A stretch of 64,000 nt of DNA from Bolinopsis microptera (GCF_026151205.1 NC_087077.1:3224001-3288000); one strand, 5' to 3'; positions 32,376 through 45,258 are shown, counted from the first letter of the stretch. Notes: generated by a model not told the origin, from the letters alone. Numbers and translations: made by a program.

Positions 32376-33265
32376 TATTAGTGTTACTACTTACTGTTAC
32401 GGGTAAAGTTTGTAATTGCGGAAAATAAACTCTTAGTTTTTCCACATTTGGTGAGACGTTTAGTCGCGTTTATAAAGCTTACGATCCTTGGGAGCAAATG
32501 GATGTATATTAATATACTATTACTTTAAATATAATATCTCAATCTGTCACACACAGTGACGCAGGATATTATAAAGTAACTAGTGTAACCCGGCCTTCGG
32601 CCGAGATTTCACTGCCGCAGTTAAAAAGGGTAGGAGTAATTACCCGCTGAGTCAAAACCCGCATTAGGCGAGCAATTCTATTCGGAGTTCCCTCACGTAT
32701 CCAATAGTATCTGTTACACCTCATCACTATAATCACACCTCATCACTCCCGTCTTAAACCGCTTTAAATCGTTTTAGAAATTAACCCTTATTAACTCCGC
32801 ACCACACCCGCCTTATATTTGAGAACATGCATTACATTGTCGTATGAAAGTAACCAAACAGACCGCAATGAGTGCCTCCCCCTCCCCTAATAAGCTTATA
32901 GTATTACACGCATAAACATTGTCGTATGAAAGTATGAACTCTCTCTCTACAGTTTAAACAGACCGCAATCAGTGCCCTACACTCCTAATATCACTTGCGG
33001 AGCTAACCTAATTACTAATTCTACAATCTACAATCTACATAATATTAAGACGCAATGAAACTACCGGACTGCGATGTATGGGGACTTGCCACCCCATGGC
33101 AACATTAAAATATATCGACTCTGTTACATCGTTTCCTGTAATGGAAAAATGAGCAAATAGGAAGAAAAAGTGAGCCATTTTAGTGGCTCACTCCATAATG
33201 TTGCATTAATAGTATAAAACCATCAATTAAGCCACTTACCACCGGCCGATTTAAAAATATTGCAT
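32376..33265. other. Intergenic repeats, no gene recognised
   Basis: The segment holds GTAACCCGGCCTTCGGCCG at about 32585, a compact hairpin of the kind seen at some transposon ends, and a phrase around CATTGTCGTATGAAAGTA that occurs twice (32835 and 32918). No coding region is supported. Confidence 0.45.
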
Positions 33266-33660
33266 ATGGGATTCGTCAGAGTTTTGTCGACACTATACCG
33301 AAAAAAACCAGTCCCGTAACTCTTACCGTTTTTTTTGTATAACCGTTCGGAAATTTCTTACACACACACATACAGATTTCTTGAGATTATTAAGATTGAT
33401 TAGAAGGGTGCAGGCGAAAACTGCATTATACAACTTTGGGGCAGACGTTAATTGTCAAATGAATCTCTCTGGATTCGTGAAATTAGATCAAGGGTTGTCG
33501 TGTCCAGTGTGTCAGTAAAAGTGTATCTATACTAATAATCCCAATAAATCTGTGGGTGTGTGGGTATAATTTCCTAACGGTTTGATTAAAAAAAGGTAAT
33601 TGTTATGGGACTGGTTTTTTTTCGGAATAGTTTCGACAAACCTCTGACGAAGCCAATAAG
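33266..33660. mobile_element. Helentron-like inverted repeat
   Basis: About 135 bp at 33266-33400 is repeated inverted at 33525-33657. The outer parts contain TTGTCGACACTATACCG-type sequence and the inner end reads CTATACTAATAAT followed by a GT-rich stretch. This recalls Helentron/Helitron termini. No Rep/helicase is present. Confidence 0.4.
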
Positions 33661-33711
33661 CAAATTGCCCAGGTTCTTTTCCCAAGGTTTCCCAATTACC
33701 ATGCCCGAATT

Positions 33712-33855
33712 TTGCCCGAGATGTGCCTGAGGTGTGCCCGAGGTGTGCCCCAGGTGGTTCTGCCCGAGGTGTGCCCGAGGTGTGCTTTCTGCCCGAGATG
33801 TGCCCCAGGTGTGCCCGAGTTTGTGCCCGAGGTGTGCCCCAGATGTGCATCGGCA
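33712..33855 (+). repeat. Degenerate GCCCGAGGTGTG tandem array
   Basis: About ten imperfect 12-14 bp units. Cysteine-rich short frames in several reading frames are by-products. Confidence 0.85.
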
Positions 33856-34010
33856 GATTACCGAGTTACCAGTGGTTTATTTAATGGTTTTGTACCCCAA
33901 ATGTGATACTATAGGCCAGGAAAGTAACCTTGATTGACGAAGAAATTGGTATTGCTGTTACCTGGTTGTGCGATGATAAGATGATATAGTTAGGGAATAA
34001 TGCAAAATGT

Positions 34011-37000
34011 CTGGGAAAAAATTTGCAACAAGCTGATTTTTACAGGAATGTGTTGTCCATAGTGTCAGGAACCACCTCTAAGAGTTTTCAATCTGGATCT
34101 GTTGAGCAAAAAAAGTTACAGCCAATTTTCTTCAGGCGCATATGTCAGCCTGAGGACCGCACTTGAAAAACTCGTAACTATCGTAATAAAGACCCCCAGG
34201 AGCACCATAGGGGGTGCAAAATGACCGCAATAGTGACATTATGTGGGGCGAATCAGTGTTTTAGGGTTGTCAGATCTTTACTTATTAAGATAATTTCATT
34301 TTTATAGGCTAACCTCTCAAAAATTTACTAAAATTTTGAGATTTTACTTAAATTTGGAAATTTAGCAAAATTGTTGTACAATTAAAACATTGTCTAGTTA
34401 TCAGTATTCAAATTCTAAAATTTACTTTCAAATGTCAATTGATCCTTATATTAGTATAGTAAATAATATACATATCACATCAAATTCTGTAAAAAAAAGG
34501 TCCTGAATTATTAGCATGGTGTCTTTGATTGGCAACTATTAGGTCACTTCTGGCTATCCCATTTCCTCAGAGTTGTTTGATTCTCCTGAATCGTCCTGTC
34601 TTTCGGGTGCATTAGTGCAACTTAATCCATGACATTGGCCACATGCAGGTAGACATTTAAAGCCATACTTCCGGCAGGAACACCTTAAGTACTTACAAGG
34701 GTTCTCAACCTCTACTGAGCAATTGCAGCAAATGAGGTTGAGCATCCCTGCCGGGGCAATTGCAGCTTTAGTCGGGATTGGCCGGTAGTATCAGAACTCC
34801 TCTCCCATCCATAATGTAGTGGATTTAGACCCTCCTCACGAAAAGAAACTGAAGTTCGAGATGTTATCGTCGAACAGCCGCACAGCTGCTCTTTGGACAA
34901 TTTATCATGGTTTCATTTGCTTAATAAAAGATTTTATAAGAGCAGAACGGTTACATGACTTCGATCTACATCTTGCAATTGTGGCTAAGATGTTGCCTAT
35001 CTTTGCAGCAGCCTACTCCAAAGCTCTACGGCTGTATCTTGAGCAGATTACCGTACTTGAGATCTAGTATGGGGCACTAGTCAAAACGTTCAAGGTCGTA
35101 GGTCTGCACACAGTTCGATATAATGAACACGAGTGGTCTGGTGTGTGGACAGACCTGTCGATCGAACAGCGACTAATGAAGGCTGCAAAGTCATCAGGGG
35201 GTTTGTCTGGAAGGAGAATGCGAACTCATGAATCTGCCCATAAGTTATGGACTGCAACCCTCAATCAAATGGCGTTGATAAACGAGAGTGTCGATGAAGC
35301 TATTGCAGACTTATCCAATAAAAGAACTAAAGAACAACAACAAAAGCCTCTAGTGCTAATCACTCAGATCTTAGCAAATCGTCTGTACAGAAAAATATTG
35401 CAGTGTTGTGTTGGTTTAAAGATACAGCTGATTTCGACGAATCTGAAGACAAGACTAAAATGCTATCGTACTGAACGGGTCTCATATCACAGAAAGAGAA
35501 GGATAATGTCAACCCAGAAGATTGCATTTCGGTTGGTACTGCCCTCCAGAAAGAGCTGGATGGCAAAAGCTTTATCGATAAAGTTAAAGGCAAAGTCGGA
35601 AACTTGACCCTTCTAAAGAGGACAGTGAGGGTGAACGAAAAAGACATTGTTATAGACTCATTGGCAATTTTTAATCGGCTTGTCTTCGCATCTGAACGAG
35701 AGTCTACACTGGAGAAAAGCTTGCAATATTAGCTCACAGCAATGCCGATGAGTCTTTTTAACAATGAGCAGATGATGAGAAAGGCAAACAAGGCATCCCT
35801 TGGGCAATACCTCAAGAATGTTGTTGATTGTACTGTGACATTTAGCAACCCATCCTCCCCATTAATAATTGATGGTGGATGGCTACAGCTCTATCAAGTT
35901 ACCTCGTTCACAGGCTTTGAAACATACGGCGACATAGCTAATGAATACCTTAAGCTAGTTCCGAAATCCGAACAGCGGAAAGTGATTGTTGTGTTTGATG
36001 GCTAATGGCTATGCCCGATCAACAAAAGATCATGAGCATCATCGAAGAATCAAGGCATACTGCTCTGATATATCTATTAAAAGTACTACTGTGTGCACAG
36101 TTCCGATGAAAAAACTGTTCAGCAACTCAAGGAACAAGCATGAGCTTATAAAGCTTCTGTCGAACGTTTTTACAGAACATGGAATTGAAGCACATGTAGC
36201 TACTGATGATGCTGATACCATGGTAGCTAGTAAAGCTTTAAACTTGTCCTTCTACGAAGATGTTGAGGTAAAAGCAGAGGATACTGATAAACTTTGCCTC
36301 CTTATTCATCATTTTACTGAGAATCACAATGAAATTGTGATGACGACCAGAAACGGCTCACACTCGATCAGTAAAATAGTAAATGCTCTTGATGCCAACA
36401 TAAAACGCATATTACTGTTTGTTCACAGTTTCTCAGGATGTGACACGGTCAGCAGTATACATGGCTTTGGTAAGGTGAAGATATTGAAAAAGGCAGTTTT
36501 TTTTCATGAGGAGGGTCATTTAGCATCATTACTCTCTGTGAGAGTTTCAACAAATGAAGTAATTGAAGCTGGCCTCTCCTTGTTTCAACATATCTATGGA
36601 GATAAAACCAAGGCACTTGAAACTCTCAGATTTCTCAGCTACAGTAGAATGATAGCAAAGAAAAAAACTCAACCCATCAAGGCTACCACCGTCTACATCC
36701 TCTGCAACTGAGCATATATTAAGATCGTATCTTCAGTACCATAACTGGGTGACACTCGACACTGCAAGTCTAAATCGACTACATTATGGATGGGAGAGGA
36801 GTTCTGAAGGATACTACCGGCCAATCCCGACTAAAGCTGCGATTGCCCCGGCAGGGATGCTCAACCTCATTTGCTGCAATTGCTCAGTGGAGGTTGAGAA
36901 CCCTTGTAAGTACTTAAGGTGTTCCTGCCGGAAGTATGGCTTTAAATGTCTACCTGCATGTGGCCAATGTCATGGATTAAGTTGCACTAATGCACCCGAA

Positions 37001-37591
37001 AGACAGGACGATTCAGGAGAATCAAACAACTCTGAGGAAATGGGGATAGCCAGATGTGACCTAATAGTTGCCAATCAAAGACACCATGCTAATAATTCAG
37101 GACCTTTTTTTACAGAATTTGATGTGATATGTATATTATTTACTATACTAATATAAGGATCAATTGACAATTGAAAGTAAATTTTAGAATTTGAATACTG
37201 ATAACTAGACAATGTTTTAATTGTACAACAATTTTGCTAAATTTCCAAATTTAAGTAAAATCTCAAAATTTTAGTAAATTTTTGAGATGTTAGCCTATAA
37301 AAATGAAATTATCTTAATAAGTAAAGATCTGACAACCCTAAAACACTGATTCGCCCCACATAATGTCACTATTGCGGTCATTTTGCACCCCCTATGGTGC
37401 TCCTGGGGGTCTTTATTACGATAGTTACGAGTTTTTCAAGTGCGGTCCTCAGGCTGACATATGCGCCTGAAGAAAATTGGCTATAACTTTTTTTGCTCAA
37501 CAGATCCAGATTGAAAACTCTTTGGGGTGGTTCCTGACACTATGGACAACACATTCCTGTAAAAATCAGCTTGTTGCAAATTTTTTCCCAG
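34011..37591. mobile_element. Academ-like DNA transposon with 0.8 kb TIRs
   Basis: The element starts CTGGGAAAAAATTTGCAACA at 34011 and ends with its reverse complement at 37591. Both ends are flanked by ATGT (34007-34010 and 37592-37595), a 4 bp target-site duplication. The left TIR (34011 to about 34831) and right TIR (about 36768-37591) are nearly identical. The interior encodes a broken protein of the tesmin/TSO1-CXC-like transposon family. The Academ assignment rests on the 4 bp duplication plus an XPG/PIN-like nuclease pattern, and is tentative. Confidence 0.75.
34819..37119 (+). pseudogene. Broken transposon protein with XPG/PIN-like region and C-terminal CXC motif
   Basis: Conserved blocks appear in order but in different frames. 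Near 34930: FIRAERLHDFDLHL and RLYLEQ. Near 35140-35240: WTDLSIEQRLMKAAKSSGG. Near 35870-36000: the start of a nuclease-like domain (VIVVFDG). Near 36010-36290: YARSTKDHEHHRR, ATDDADTMVA and AEDTDKLCLL. Near 36420: HSFSGCDTVSS. After one more shift near 36680: HYGWERS and CSCRKYGFKCLPACGQC. The order fits a widespread metazoan transposon-derived family. At least four frame changes or stops make it inactive. The normal DDTDLL-type acidic motif is altered to AEDTDKL. Confidence 0.7.
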
Positions 37592-37744
37592 ATGTATTAA
37601 TGTATTAATGTTAGTGTGGGGCGAATGTATTAATGTTAATTGTCCCTAACTAATAAGCAAATTTAATGTTACTATTTCGCTGTATCAGGATAGAATCCCA
37701 AAGTTAATCAGCGAATATCCTTCAAAAACTACAATTTTGTTGTC
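37592..37744. other. Spacer between two DNA elements
   Basis: Short region with ATGTATTAATG repeats next to the right end of the 34011 element; no gene. Confidence 0.4.
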
Positions 37745-37746
37745 TA

Positions 37747-38890
37747 CCTTATCGGACCTTATTTGGACGGACATTAAATGAACGGACATAATTATGAACG
37801 GAGATTAATATGTACGCAAGAAGGCACTCAAAATCATCAAAAATCCGAATTTTTTTCATTAAAAAAAAACGTTTTTTTAAATTTCAGAAAATGATTTGTA
37901 AATTCATTTTTTATACAGTAAGTAAGAAAAGCAGTCGTTAAGCAGTCAAAATGTTAAAATATGTGTACATGATCAGTGTCTCATATCACATATCATCTTC
38001 ATCAAATGGGTTTTCGTGCATAAAGTATTCCATGCTTAAAGCATCAGTGATTCTAGCTTTATGAACACTTTTTCAATCAAACTCCCCCGGTCCTGCATTT
38101 CAGTGTTAACTTTTACATGCCATTCGGCGTGAAGTGGTTTTAATATCTTAGAAAACTTTAGGTTAACCTTAACATCACGTGGAGCTTTCCTATCACTGTT
38201 TCATTACCTCTCTTGAGTAATATGAACTATAACAACGTCGTACAATGTCATTGGCAACACGATTTACCGTAATATCTAGAGGCTGGAACAAGTTTGTCAT
38301 GTTTACGGGGACTAGCTCATGAACTATGTTGTTTTGAGTGCCATAATTTCGTTGACTTTTTCCGCATCATATAAATTTAAAAAGACCCTTGAAAACATCA
38401 TATACTAGTAAAGTTTTCTGTGCCTCCGGCAGACAAAGGATAACCTTTCCGTCGTTAATTTAGTTTTGTGTAACTCCTTGTGAGAGATTTTGCTGATATG
38501 TTTAAAAAAAATTAGGTAGATTGTATTTTATTATTATACGAGCTTTTATGAGCGGAACTGTATTTTTATAATATATTAAAGGAAAAAAGAGAATAGGAAA
38601 GAAGAGTGATAATGTATTACTAATTGCTATTTATCCCTTAGGGGTTCCTTACCGCCAAATGATGTATTACTAATTTGTTATGTATACGAGATACAATATG
38701 GCACAATAAGTTCCCATAGTTGTCATATTCTGGACAAAAAGTTCGAAGTGGACAAATTTTATGAAAAAAATTCAACGGACTTTAACTTGGACGGACCTTA
38801 AATGAACGGACTTTATTTGAACGGACATTAAGATGAAAGTTAGGGCCTCCAGCGATCAATTAATGTCCGTCCAAATAAGGTCCGATAAGG
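37747..38890. mobile_element. TA-flanked MITE-like element (CCTTATCGG family)
   Basis: The ends CCTTATCGGACC and GGTCCGATAAGG are inverted over about 30 bp, and a TA lies outside each end (37745-37746, 38891-38892). A TA duplication would fit a Tc1/mariner-type mobiliser. The interior (1.1 kb) has no recognised transposase. It contains degraded subterminal copies of ACGGACATTAA and a phrase shared with 5247-5280. Confidence 0.7.
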
Positions 38891-38892
38891 TA

Positions 38893-40130
38893 TACAATGA
38901 TTTTCGAGCGTGCTAAATCACTCTACAGTCGATCTTTGAGATTTTTCTAAAAGGGCCCCTCTACAGTCGATCACCCCCATCGCATAGGGTTAAAAATGCC
39001 TCCCCTGGCGAGATATTGGCGAAAAACTGTCTCGATCACGTGATATGACCCTTTAAGAAGTTAGTCAATTTCTCGTTAGGATTAGGGTTTCAGCATATGC
39101 TTTTGTTAGAGATTGGGTTAGGGTCAGGGTTGGGATCAGATTAGAGGGCTATGATTTCGATAGTCATTCAGGGCCACCAAGATACGTGTTTAAAAAGTAA
39201 CGTGACAGTCGAGTGATTAATCATCATCCATTATTTTTATCAAAGACTATGCTACCTCGACCGAAAAAACTCCCCTTTCTGGTAGCCCAGAAAAAGTTTA
39301 CAAATAAATTTGTATTCCCGTGTTGTCATCCGAGTGGTGAGTCTCAACTCACTCAAGTTCGCTTTTCCCCAGAAACTAAAACTGAGACAAATTTAAACAA
39401 TATTTGCAAATTGATTCATTTTCATAATAGGAATTGCAAAAAGAATGAGCTACTTTTCTCTCTGATCCGCCCTTCAATGACGTCACATTTCCTCATCTCC
39501 TTATAATTCAACAACCCTCTCTAGTCTCTACCTCTCTCTCTACCTTCTCTCTGATCAGTCTGATCTCTCTCTACATGACAATTGGGACTAGCCCGACCTA
39601 GTCACATAAATACTGTTCTCTAACTAAGTAACTACTGTACTGTCAAATCCTAGCTAAAATTTATAAAGGAAATACAATGTTAAGCAAAAACACGACATGA
39701 AATAAAGTATAAATAAATCTTTGGAACACTAATTACCTTATCACTAAATATGTTGATGCTAGAACGTAATACATTGGCCTGTATATATAAATATTTGTTA
39801 AAATGAATATTCTTACCACATACTTTGAGTTCAGGGTTTTACAATAATAAAACCAACCAAAGCACTGATTTAATATTTTTGGTCATTCCGTTTTTGCGAC
39901 AAGTAAAAAATAAAAATGCACTTTTAATGGGAATATTTCCTGAAAAAGAGCATTTTCATTTGTCGCTAAAACGTAATGATCAAACATTTTGAATCAGAAT
40001 CATCACAATAAAGCGACTAACAAACAACTTTTCGATCCGGATATTTTAAAACCTCTACTCTTCAAAATCAAATCAAAACAAAGAACCAACAGATACGTAT
40101 GAACCAAGTCTATATAGTACTAAAGTAGTC
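38893..40130. other. Duplicated 3' flank of the BTB pseudogene plus spacer
   Basis: 39030-39450 matches 26715-26930 (same ACGTGATATGACC, GGGTTAG and A-rich phrases). A CT-rich segment at 39500-39560 and AT-rich spacer follow. The short frames here show no domain. Confidence 0.55.
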
Positions 40131-41560
40131 TTAGACACTAACCCAGAGAACTGAGAACGTTATATTGTCTTGAACTGATCGATTGCAGTAGTGATTGGGC
40201 TCGTAACGATTGTAGTGATCATGCCCAATACGGATACCATATTGGGCATGCGCAGGGTTGACCTTTACAAGTTTACCGACTTGACAATACGGGAATAGTT
40301 TAAGAGTTTTGTAAGCGCTGTCTGGATCGCAGTAGAGAGGCATTCTAGTCGAATTCCTGATTCCTCTTCCATTGTAAACGGTTATACAAGCGTAGACGTA
40401 CAAATGGTAGTTCCCAAAAGATTTATCACAGCTAACTTTTGGGGTTCTATCTTGGTACAGAGTAACACTAACAGTAAACTGATTTTGTGCAGGTAATGTC
40501 AACAAAATTTCTTCGCCGAAGGTGGCTGCGGTCAACATTACATTGAAACTTTGTCGATCTTTCGGGATCTTCCTGATTACATTATACTGGTTTGGTAGAA
40601 TTTGCAGCATATCCATAGCATTCTTTATATAGACCGTGCAGTATGCTTGAACGTTTATGTTATTCGGTGGGTGTCCTGACCAATGATGAATAGCCTTTGA
40701 GAGAATTTCTTTGACAATATCCAAGTCAAACGATGATTTATTGCTTGCAAGCCAAGACAGGAGACATTCTATGACACAAAACTGGTCTGATTTATCTGTA
40801 AATGCTGTAGAAAGCACACACATTCCATCTGCATCAAGGATCTTCCAGCACGAATAAAGACTTCCACTTTCTTTCATGAATCTTAATGACTGTAACACAG
40901 TTATTTTTTCATTGAGTTTCAACTTATATCTGTTTAAATGCTTGTATTCCTTCAATGTTATATTATCAAAATCTTCCATTTTCTCAAAAAGGTCTTCAAA
41001 TTGAGTGCGAGGACATAGGGACATTGCATTCGAAATTCCGGGGTTTTCAAACGAATCCAATAAAAGTTTGTAGTTGGACTGGTCTAGGAGCATATTGACC
41101 CACGGAATATAATCCGGGATAAGATCTTGGTGAAGCAGTATAGTGAGTAGTTCCTTCTTGTCTACAACTCCTGAGATAAACATCGTCCATGGCACTGTCA
41201 AGGTTCTTATACCTTCATCGGTGCTATATGGTACGATTATTTCGGGTAGGTGTTGTGCGAAGAACAACCTACACGGTTTGTAAATATCTTCTTATGAGCA
41301 CGTCCACTTGCCTTCAATGGCCTTGGTGTCAACCATAGAACCATTGATCAACAAGCCTGCATTGTCCAAATTCCATCTATTTTCGGACATCCAATCCAAG
41401 ACTTGCTTTCGAGCTCAGGAATGTCAAAAGCTACCATGAACTTGAGAATATCTTGGAAGTTTTCCTCAGTAAGACTGACTGAACCACCATAAAGAATGGT
41501 CAAACATTCTCTGACGTGTTTGTTGTCTGTAAGGAATAATTCATTGTCCCCCCTTTTTTA
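40131..41560 (-). pseudogene. Decayed duplicate of the BTB gene
   Basis: It is very similar to 26986-28743 over the C-terminal two thirds, and open from 41267 to its stop at 40131. Upstream, a codon that is AAA in the intact copy (…CSKED…) is TAA at about 41294. One base is missing at about 41416, and a +1/-1 pair lies at about 41180 and 41213. Beyond 41550 similarity collapses within the BTB domain. The natural end VLWVSV-stop is retained. The BTB domain cannot be translated in one frame. Confidence 0.85.
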
Positions 41561-42660
41561 ACCTTGACACGAAAAAATTTTGGGCAAAAAAAAATTCCTA
41601 CATTTAAAGATTTCAGACCGTTACAAACTTTAGAATATTAAAATAATCCTTTTCCCGGAGTAGTGAAAATCTTGTTTGAAAATCGAGCTCCCCGCATTCT
41701 GCAAAGAGTTCCAGATTTTTCGCCTTTTATAATCTTTAAAGGACGGGATTATTGTTTGTTCATTTAAAAAATTTAATTTTTATGTTAGATATAATTTTTT
41801 TTGCACATTATGTGGCAACAATAACCACATCAAAATTACCTTTAATTACCATGTGAAACCACCATCACATCTACGTATCCAAATAACCTCACAATTAACA
41901 AATAATTTATAATTACTATTTTGATATCAACATGTTAATAAGGTACAGGTAGATAACAAAAATGACCCCCTTATAAAAATAATTTTTGAAAAAATCTAGA
42001 AAAAAGGGGGCGTGGAGCCTTTTAAAGTATTAAGTTTATTTTTTTTATTGGTACGTATTTTAAGTGATAGGTGGCTAGAAATTTAAAACATTTACTTGTG
42101 CAAAATTTTAACTGACAGTTTATAATTTTATTTTTTGCGGTAAAAAAATTCGGACAAAAATTGGTCCCCCAAAAAATGGAAAATTTTTTTTTTTTAAAAT
42201 GTTTAAGTACGAATTAATAACTTAATGCATAAAAAAAATTATGGTTATTCCATAAACTGATTGAAAAATATTTAACGTCAGGGTCGCCGTTTAAATAATT
42301 TTAACAAAAAAACACAAAAGAGAAAAATTTTAATTCGGCCCCGATTTTGAAATTCCAAAAAAATTGTGTCTTTTGTATTTTGGTGGTTTGGGGGGGGGGG
42401 GGGGTGTTTTTTGGTGTGTTGTGTTTTTTTGGGGGGTTTGTTTTTTTGGTTGTTTTTGTGGAGGGGGGGGGTTGTATTTTTTCCTTTTGGTGATGTTTTG
42501 TTTTAAAAAAATGATTTTGTTTTTGTTGAAGTTGAGGGGGGGGGGGGGGGGGGGGGGGGGGACCGGTGACCGAACTTTCGAGGGGGTCCCGGACCCAACC
42601 GCCAAACGGTGCCCACGGGGCAGCCACGCCCATATTTGGTCCAACTTAGGCCCAATTTAG
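41561..42660. other. Homopolymer-rich, possibly low-quality sequence
   Basis: The segment still follows the order of 28600-29060 (5' part and flank of the BTB gene) as far as about 42000, but with dense homopolymer changes. It then becomes almost pure G/T and A/T runs, including G15 at 42390-42404 and G26 at 42536-42561. Proline- or glycine-rich frames here are not credible genes. Confidence 0.65.
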
Positions 42661-45258
42661 CCAAATAACCTGAACATGACCAAAACCCAGATTTTAAATT
42701 TAATCAAGATTGGACAAAAAATGACTGAGTTATGAGCTAAAAACTATATGCCCATATTTGGGCATACACACCTAATTTGATCGATTTTGGCCCATAAATT
42801 GGTCAAATATCAATATTTTTGAATCAAACCAACTTTATATGAAAGGTAAGCCTAAACTACACATTCTCTATGATTTTCAGCTCAATATCTACCTAACTGT
42901 GGATTCTGTGTTCAAATAATCGCAAAAATGAACAAAATCGCCCATATCTCAGTTTGCGACCAAAGCGCCCACAATATTAACAGTAAAATATCCAACTGTG
43001 TGAAAAAGGTCTCAAATATTGACCACAATCTACGTGGTGATATCGAATTACTAATTAGTATATTAAATCATAACCTTTTATTTGTTCTGACCATAAACAG
43101 GGATTCCTTCGGGAGCATGTTAAATTATATCCAAAGTTTGTTCGCCAATGGGGTGTGTCTGGGTGTCAAAAATCTTCAAGGTGGGTGCTACTTGTGATGA
43201 ACTCTAGAAGGATGGGATGGTAATACTTTATACTCGGTCTGGCCGTCTGGAAGCCCATAGAATTCCAGTTCAGAAACCGAGTAAGGAGGTGCGGCTACTG
43301 ATGAGAAGCCTCCTTAAAGTTTATTTGGGTTAGAAACGACATCTGGGTCCCTACCCTAGCACAAGATTATTCTCAATTTTCTTGTCGTGTTCTACAAACA
43401 TTACCTCCCTGGAAGAAAAACGTCCATACACGCCAGAAAAGTATAATATTGCCTGCTGATTTCCTTGGTTTGGAGAGGTTTATTAAAAAATAAAACAACT
43501 TGTGATCTTTCCTTCATTAAACACTAACAAATCTGAGCTGAGGGTGTTATAAGGCCCCCAATTTGTGTAATATATTTAAATCAACGAATTAAATTCGGCA
43601 ATATTATTCGATAAATATTATGCTCTTCAAAAATTCAATACCAAACCCAAATCTTTCAAGCTTCTATATTCTATAACGATACTGATATTGGTATTTGTCA
43701 TTTGATGAGACCAGGTGATGGTTATTGGTTATTGGTTAATAATAATTATACCCCTTTATACGATTGACTATCGTGACAAGTTTTATAGATTGTAGATGGC
43801 TCGAGCAGATTGCACGAAAGAAGAAAACAATTTTACCCTGACCATATGTTGGAAATTATATAGACTGTCTATAGAGACATAAGTTTCCGATTGCGAGATG
43901 TTTATTTCGATTATTATTGTTACTTTGTCAGTATATTTTAAAATACAATTTGTAAATATCCCCAAAATCGAATAAGCAGGACCCCAGTATAATTTAACAC
44001 AATTGCAGCAATAATTGACAAACTTGTAATAATAATTTGTTTACAATCAGCTGCCGCTATTTACTAATCAAACCCCAAAAACACAGTCACGCGCCAAAAA
44101 AATTTATTTACTGATTTGTGTATTGTTGAATGTTGAGTCACAGAAGATGATTTTTCTGTCAATTTAATTGCCAGATATCAATTGGTTTGTAGTTGAACTG
44201 AATAAAGCAATTTTCAAAAACAAAGGCAACAGAAACATTCGTTTCTTTGTATTTCTTTGGTTATTAGCTGCATCTGGTAGTCACTCAATCACTGGAACCA
44301 ATCAATCCAATTACCTGCAAACTTCAGGCTTTGTTGTTGCTACACTTTGCTCGAGTTATCATCTGATTATTTTATATCTAGGAGGGGTTAGATTACCAAG
44401 CATCGGTTGCTTCTTTGAGTTGATTCTGCGAAACGTGGCTCTGAGTATATGACTTGCTAGTCGGGTTTGGGACTCTAGAACGTGAGACTCTAGAGTTCTG
44501 AGCCTATGACAACGGGTATTTTAGCACGAATGAAATACCACAGGTGCAACTATTTATTAGCTCGTATTTACTCATGCATTAGAGCATTAGGCACTTTTTA
44601 TGAATTACCCTCATAATTTTAAAACTTTTCGAGATGTCTGACCTCTGAACCAGTTCTACTGATCATTTGATTAGGTTTTGGAAGTTTTTCTCGGGGCCTT
44701 TGTTTATACTAGTTAGTTGATTGTATAAATGTATAGTAGTCATACTAATACTGTTCAGTATAATACTTAGCTCAAATATGATGAACTAGATCTATTTATA
44801 TCGCAGTTATTAAATTCACTTTAGTTAATCCTCGAAACAACAGCCACCTAGGCAAAACACCTGTGTCCTATTGTTGTTTGAAACTTGACTATCTAACACT
44901 TTATAGAGTCAGACGGATTTTAAGACGGACTGTCGTTGTGAATGAGCCATAATCATTGTACAACATCAAATGATGGAGTACTTCGCTGTTTATAATTATT
45001 AGTCTCATGATTTGTTCATTTGTCCTTGTCTCTTCCAACCTGATATTATCCAACTATCAGCATTGTACAACATGGCGCAGTATAAGTGTTTATCCTAATC
45101 AAACCAAAAACAAGACATTCTTCTAATATGATTTAAATATATCGTTCAAAGTGTCTCTTTAGTCTTTGAGTTGGTGAATATTTGAATCGTCTTTTAAAAG
45201 TCTGACACATTATTCTGTCAATAAAAATTTACCAAAACTTAAAATATCAAGAGTTTAA
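42661..45258. other. Intergenic region upstream of the first GPCR
   Basis: No gene is supported in 42661-44450. From about 44455 to 45258 the sequence is a diverged copy of 53147-53906 upstream of the second GPCR, so it probably contains the ancestral promoter. Shared phrases include CCTATGACAACGG near 44500 and AAAAGTCTGAC near 45195. Confidence 0.6.

Noticed and set aside
33712-33937. Cysteine-rich small proteins
   Set aside because: Several frames of the same degenerate 12-14 bp repeat give similar peptides, so they are repeat artefacts.
39213-39506. 97-residue frame in the duplicated BTB flank
   Set aside because: The corresponding region at 26.7-26.95 kb has no matching frame, and no domain is seen.
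42301-42660. Proline- and glycine-rich frames of about 100 residues
   Set aside because: They arise from G-runs and G/T low-complexity sequence in a region of doubtful quality.
44168-44452. 94-residue frame upstream of GPCR copy 1
   Set aside because: No recognisable motif and no matching frame was seen near GPCR copy 2.
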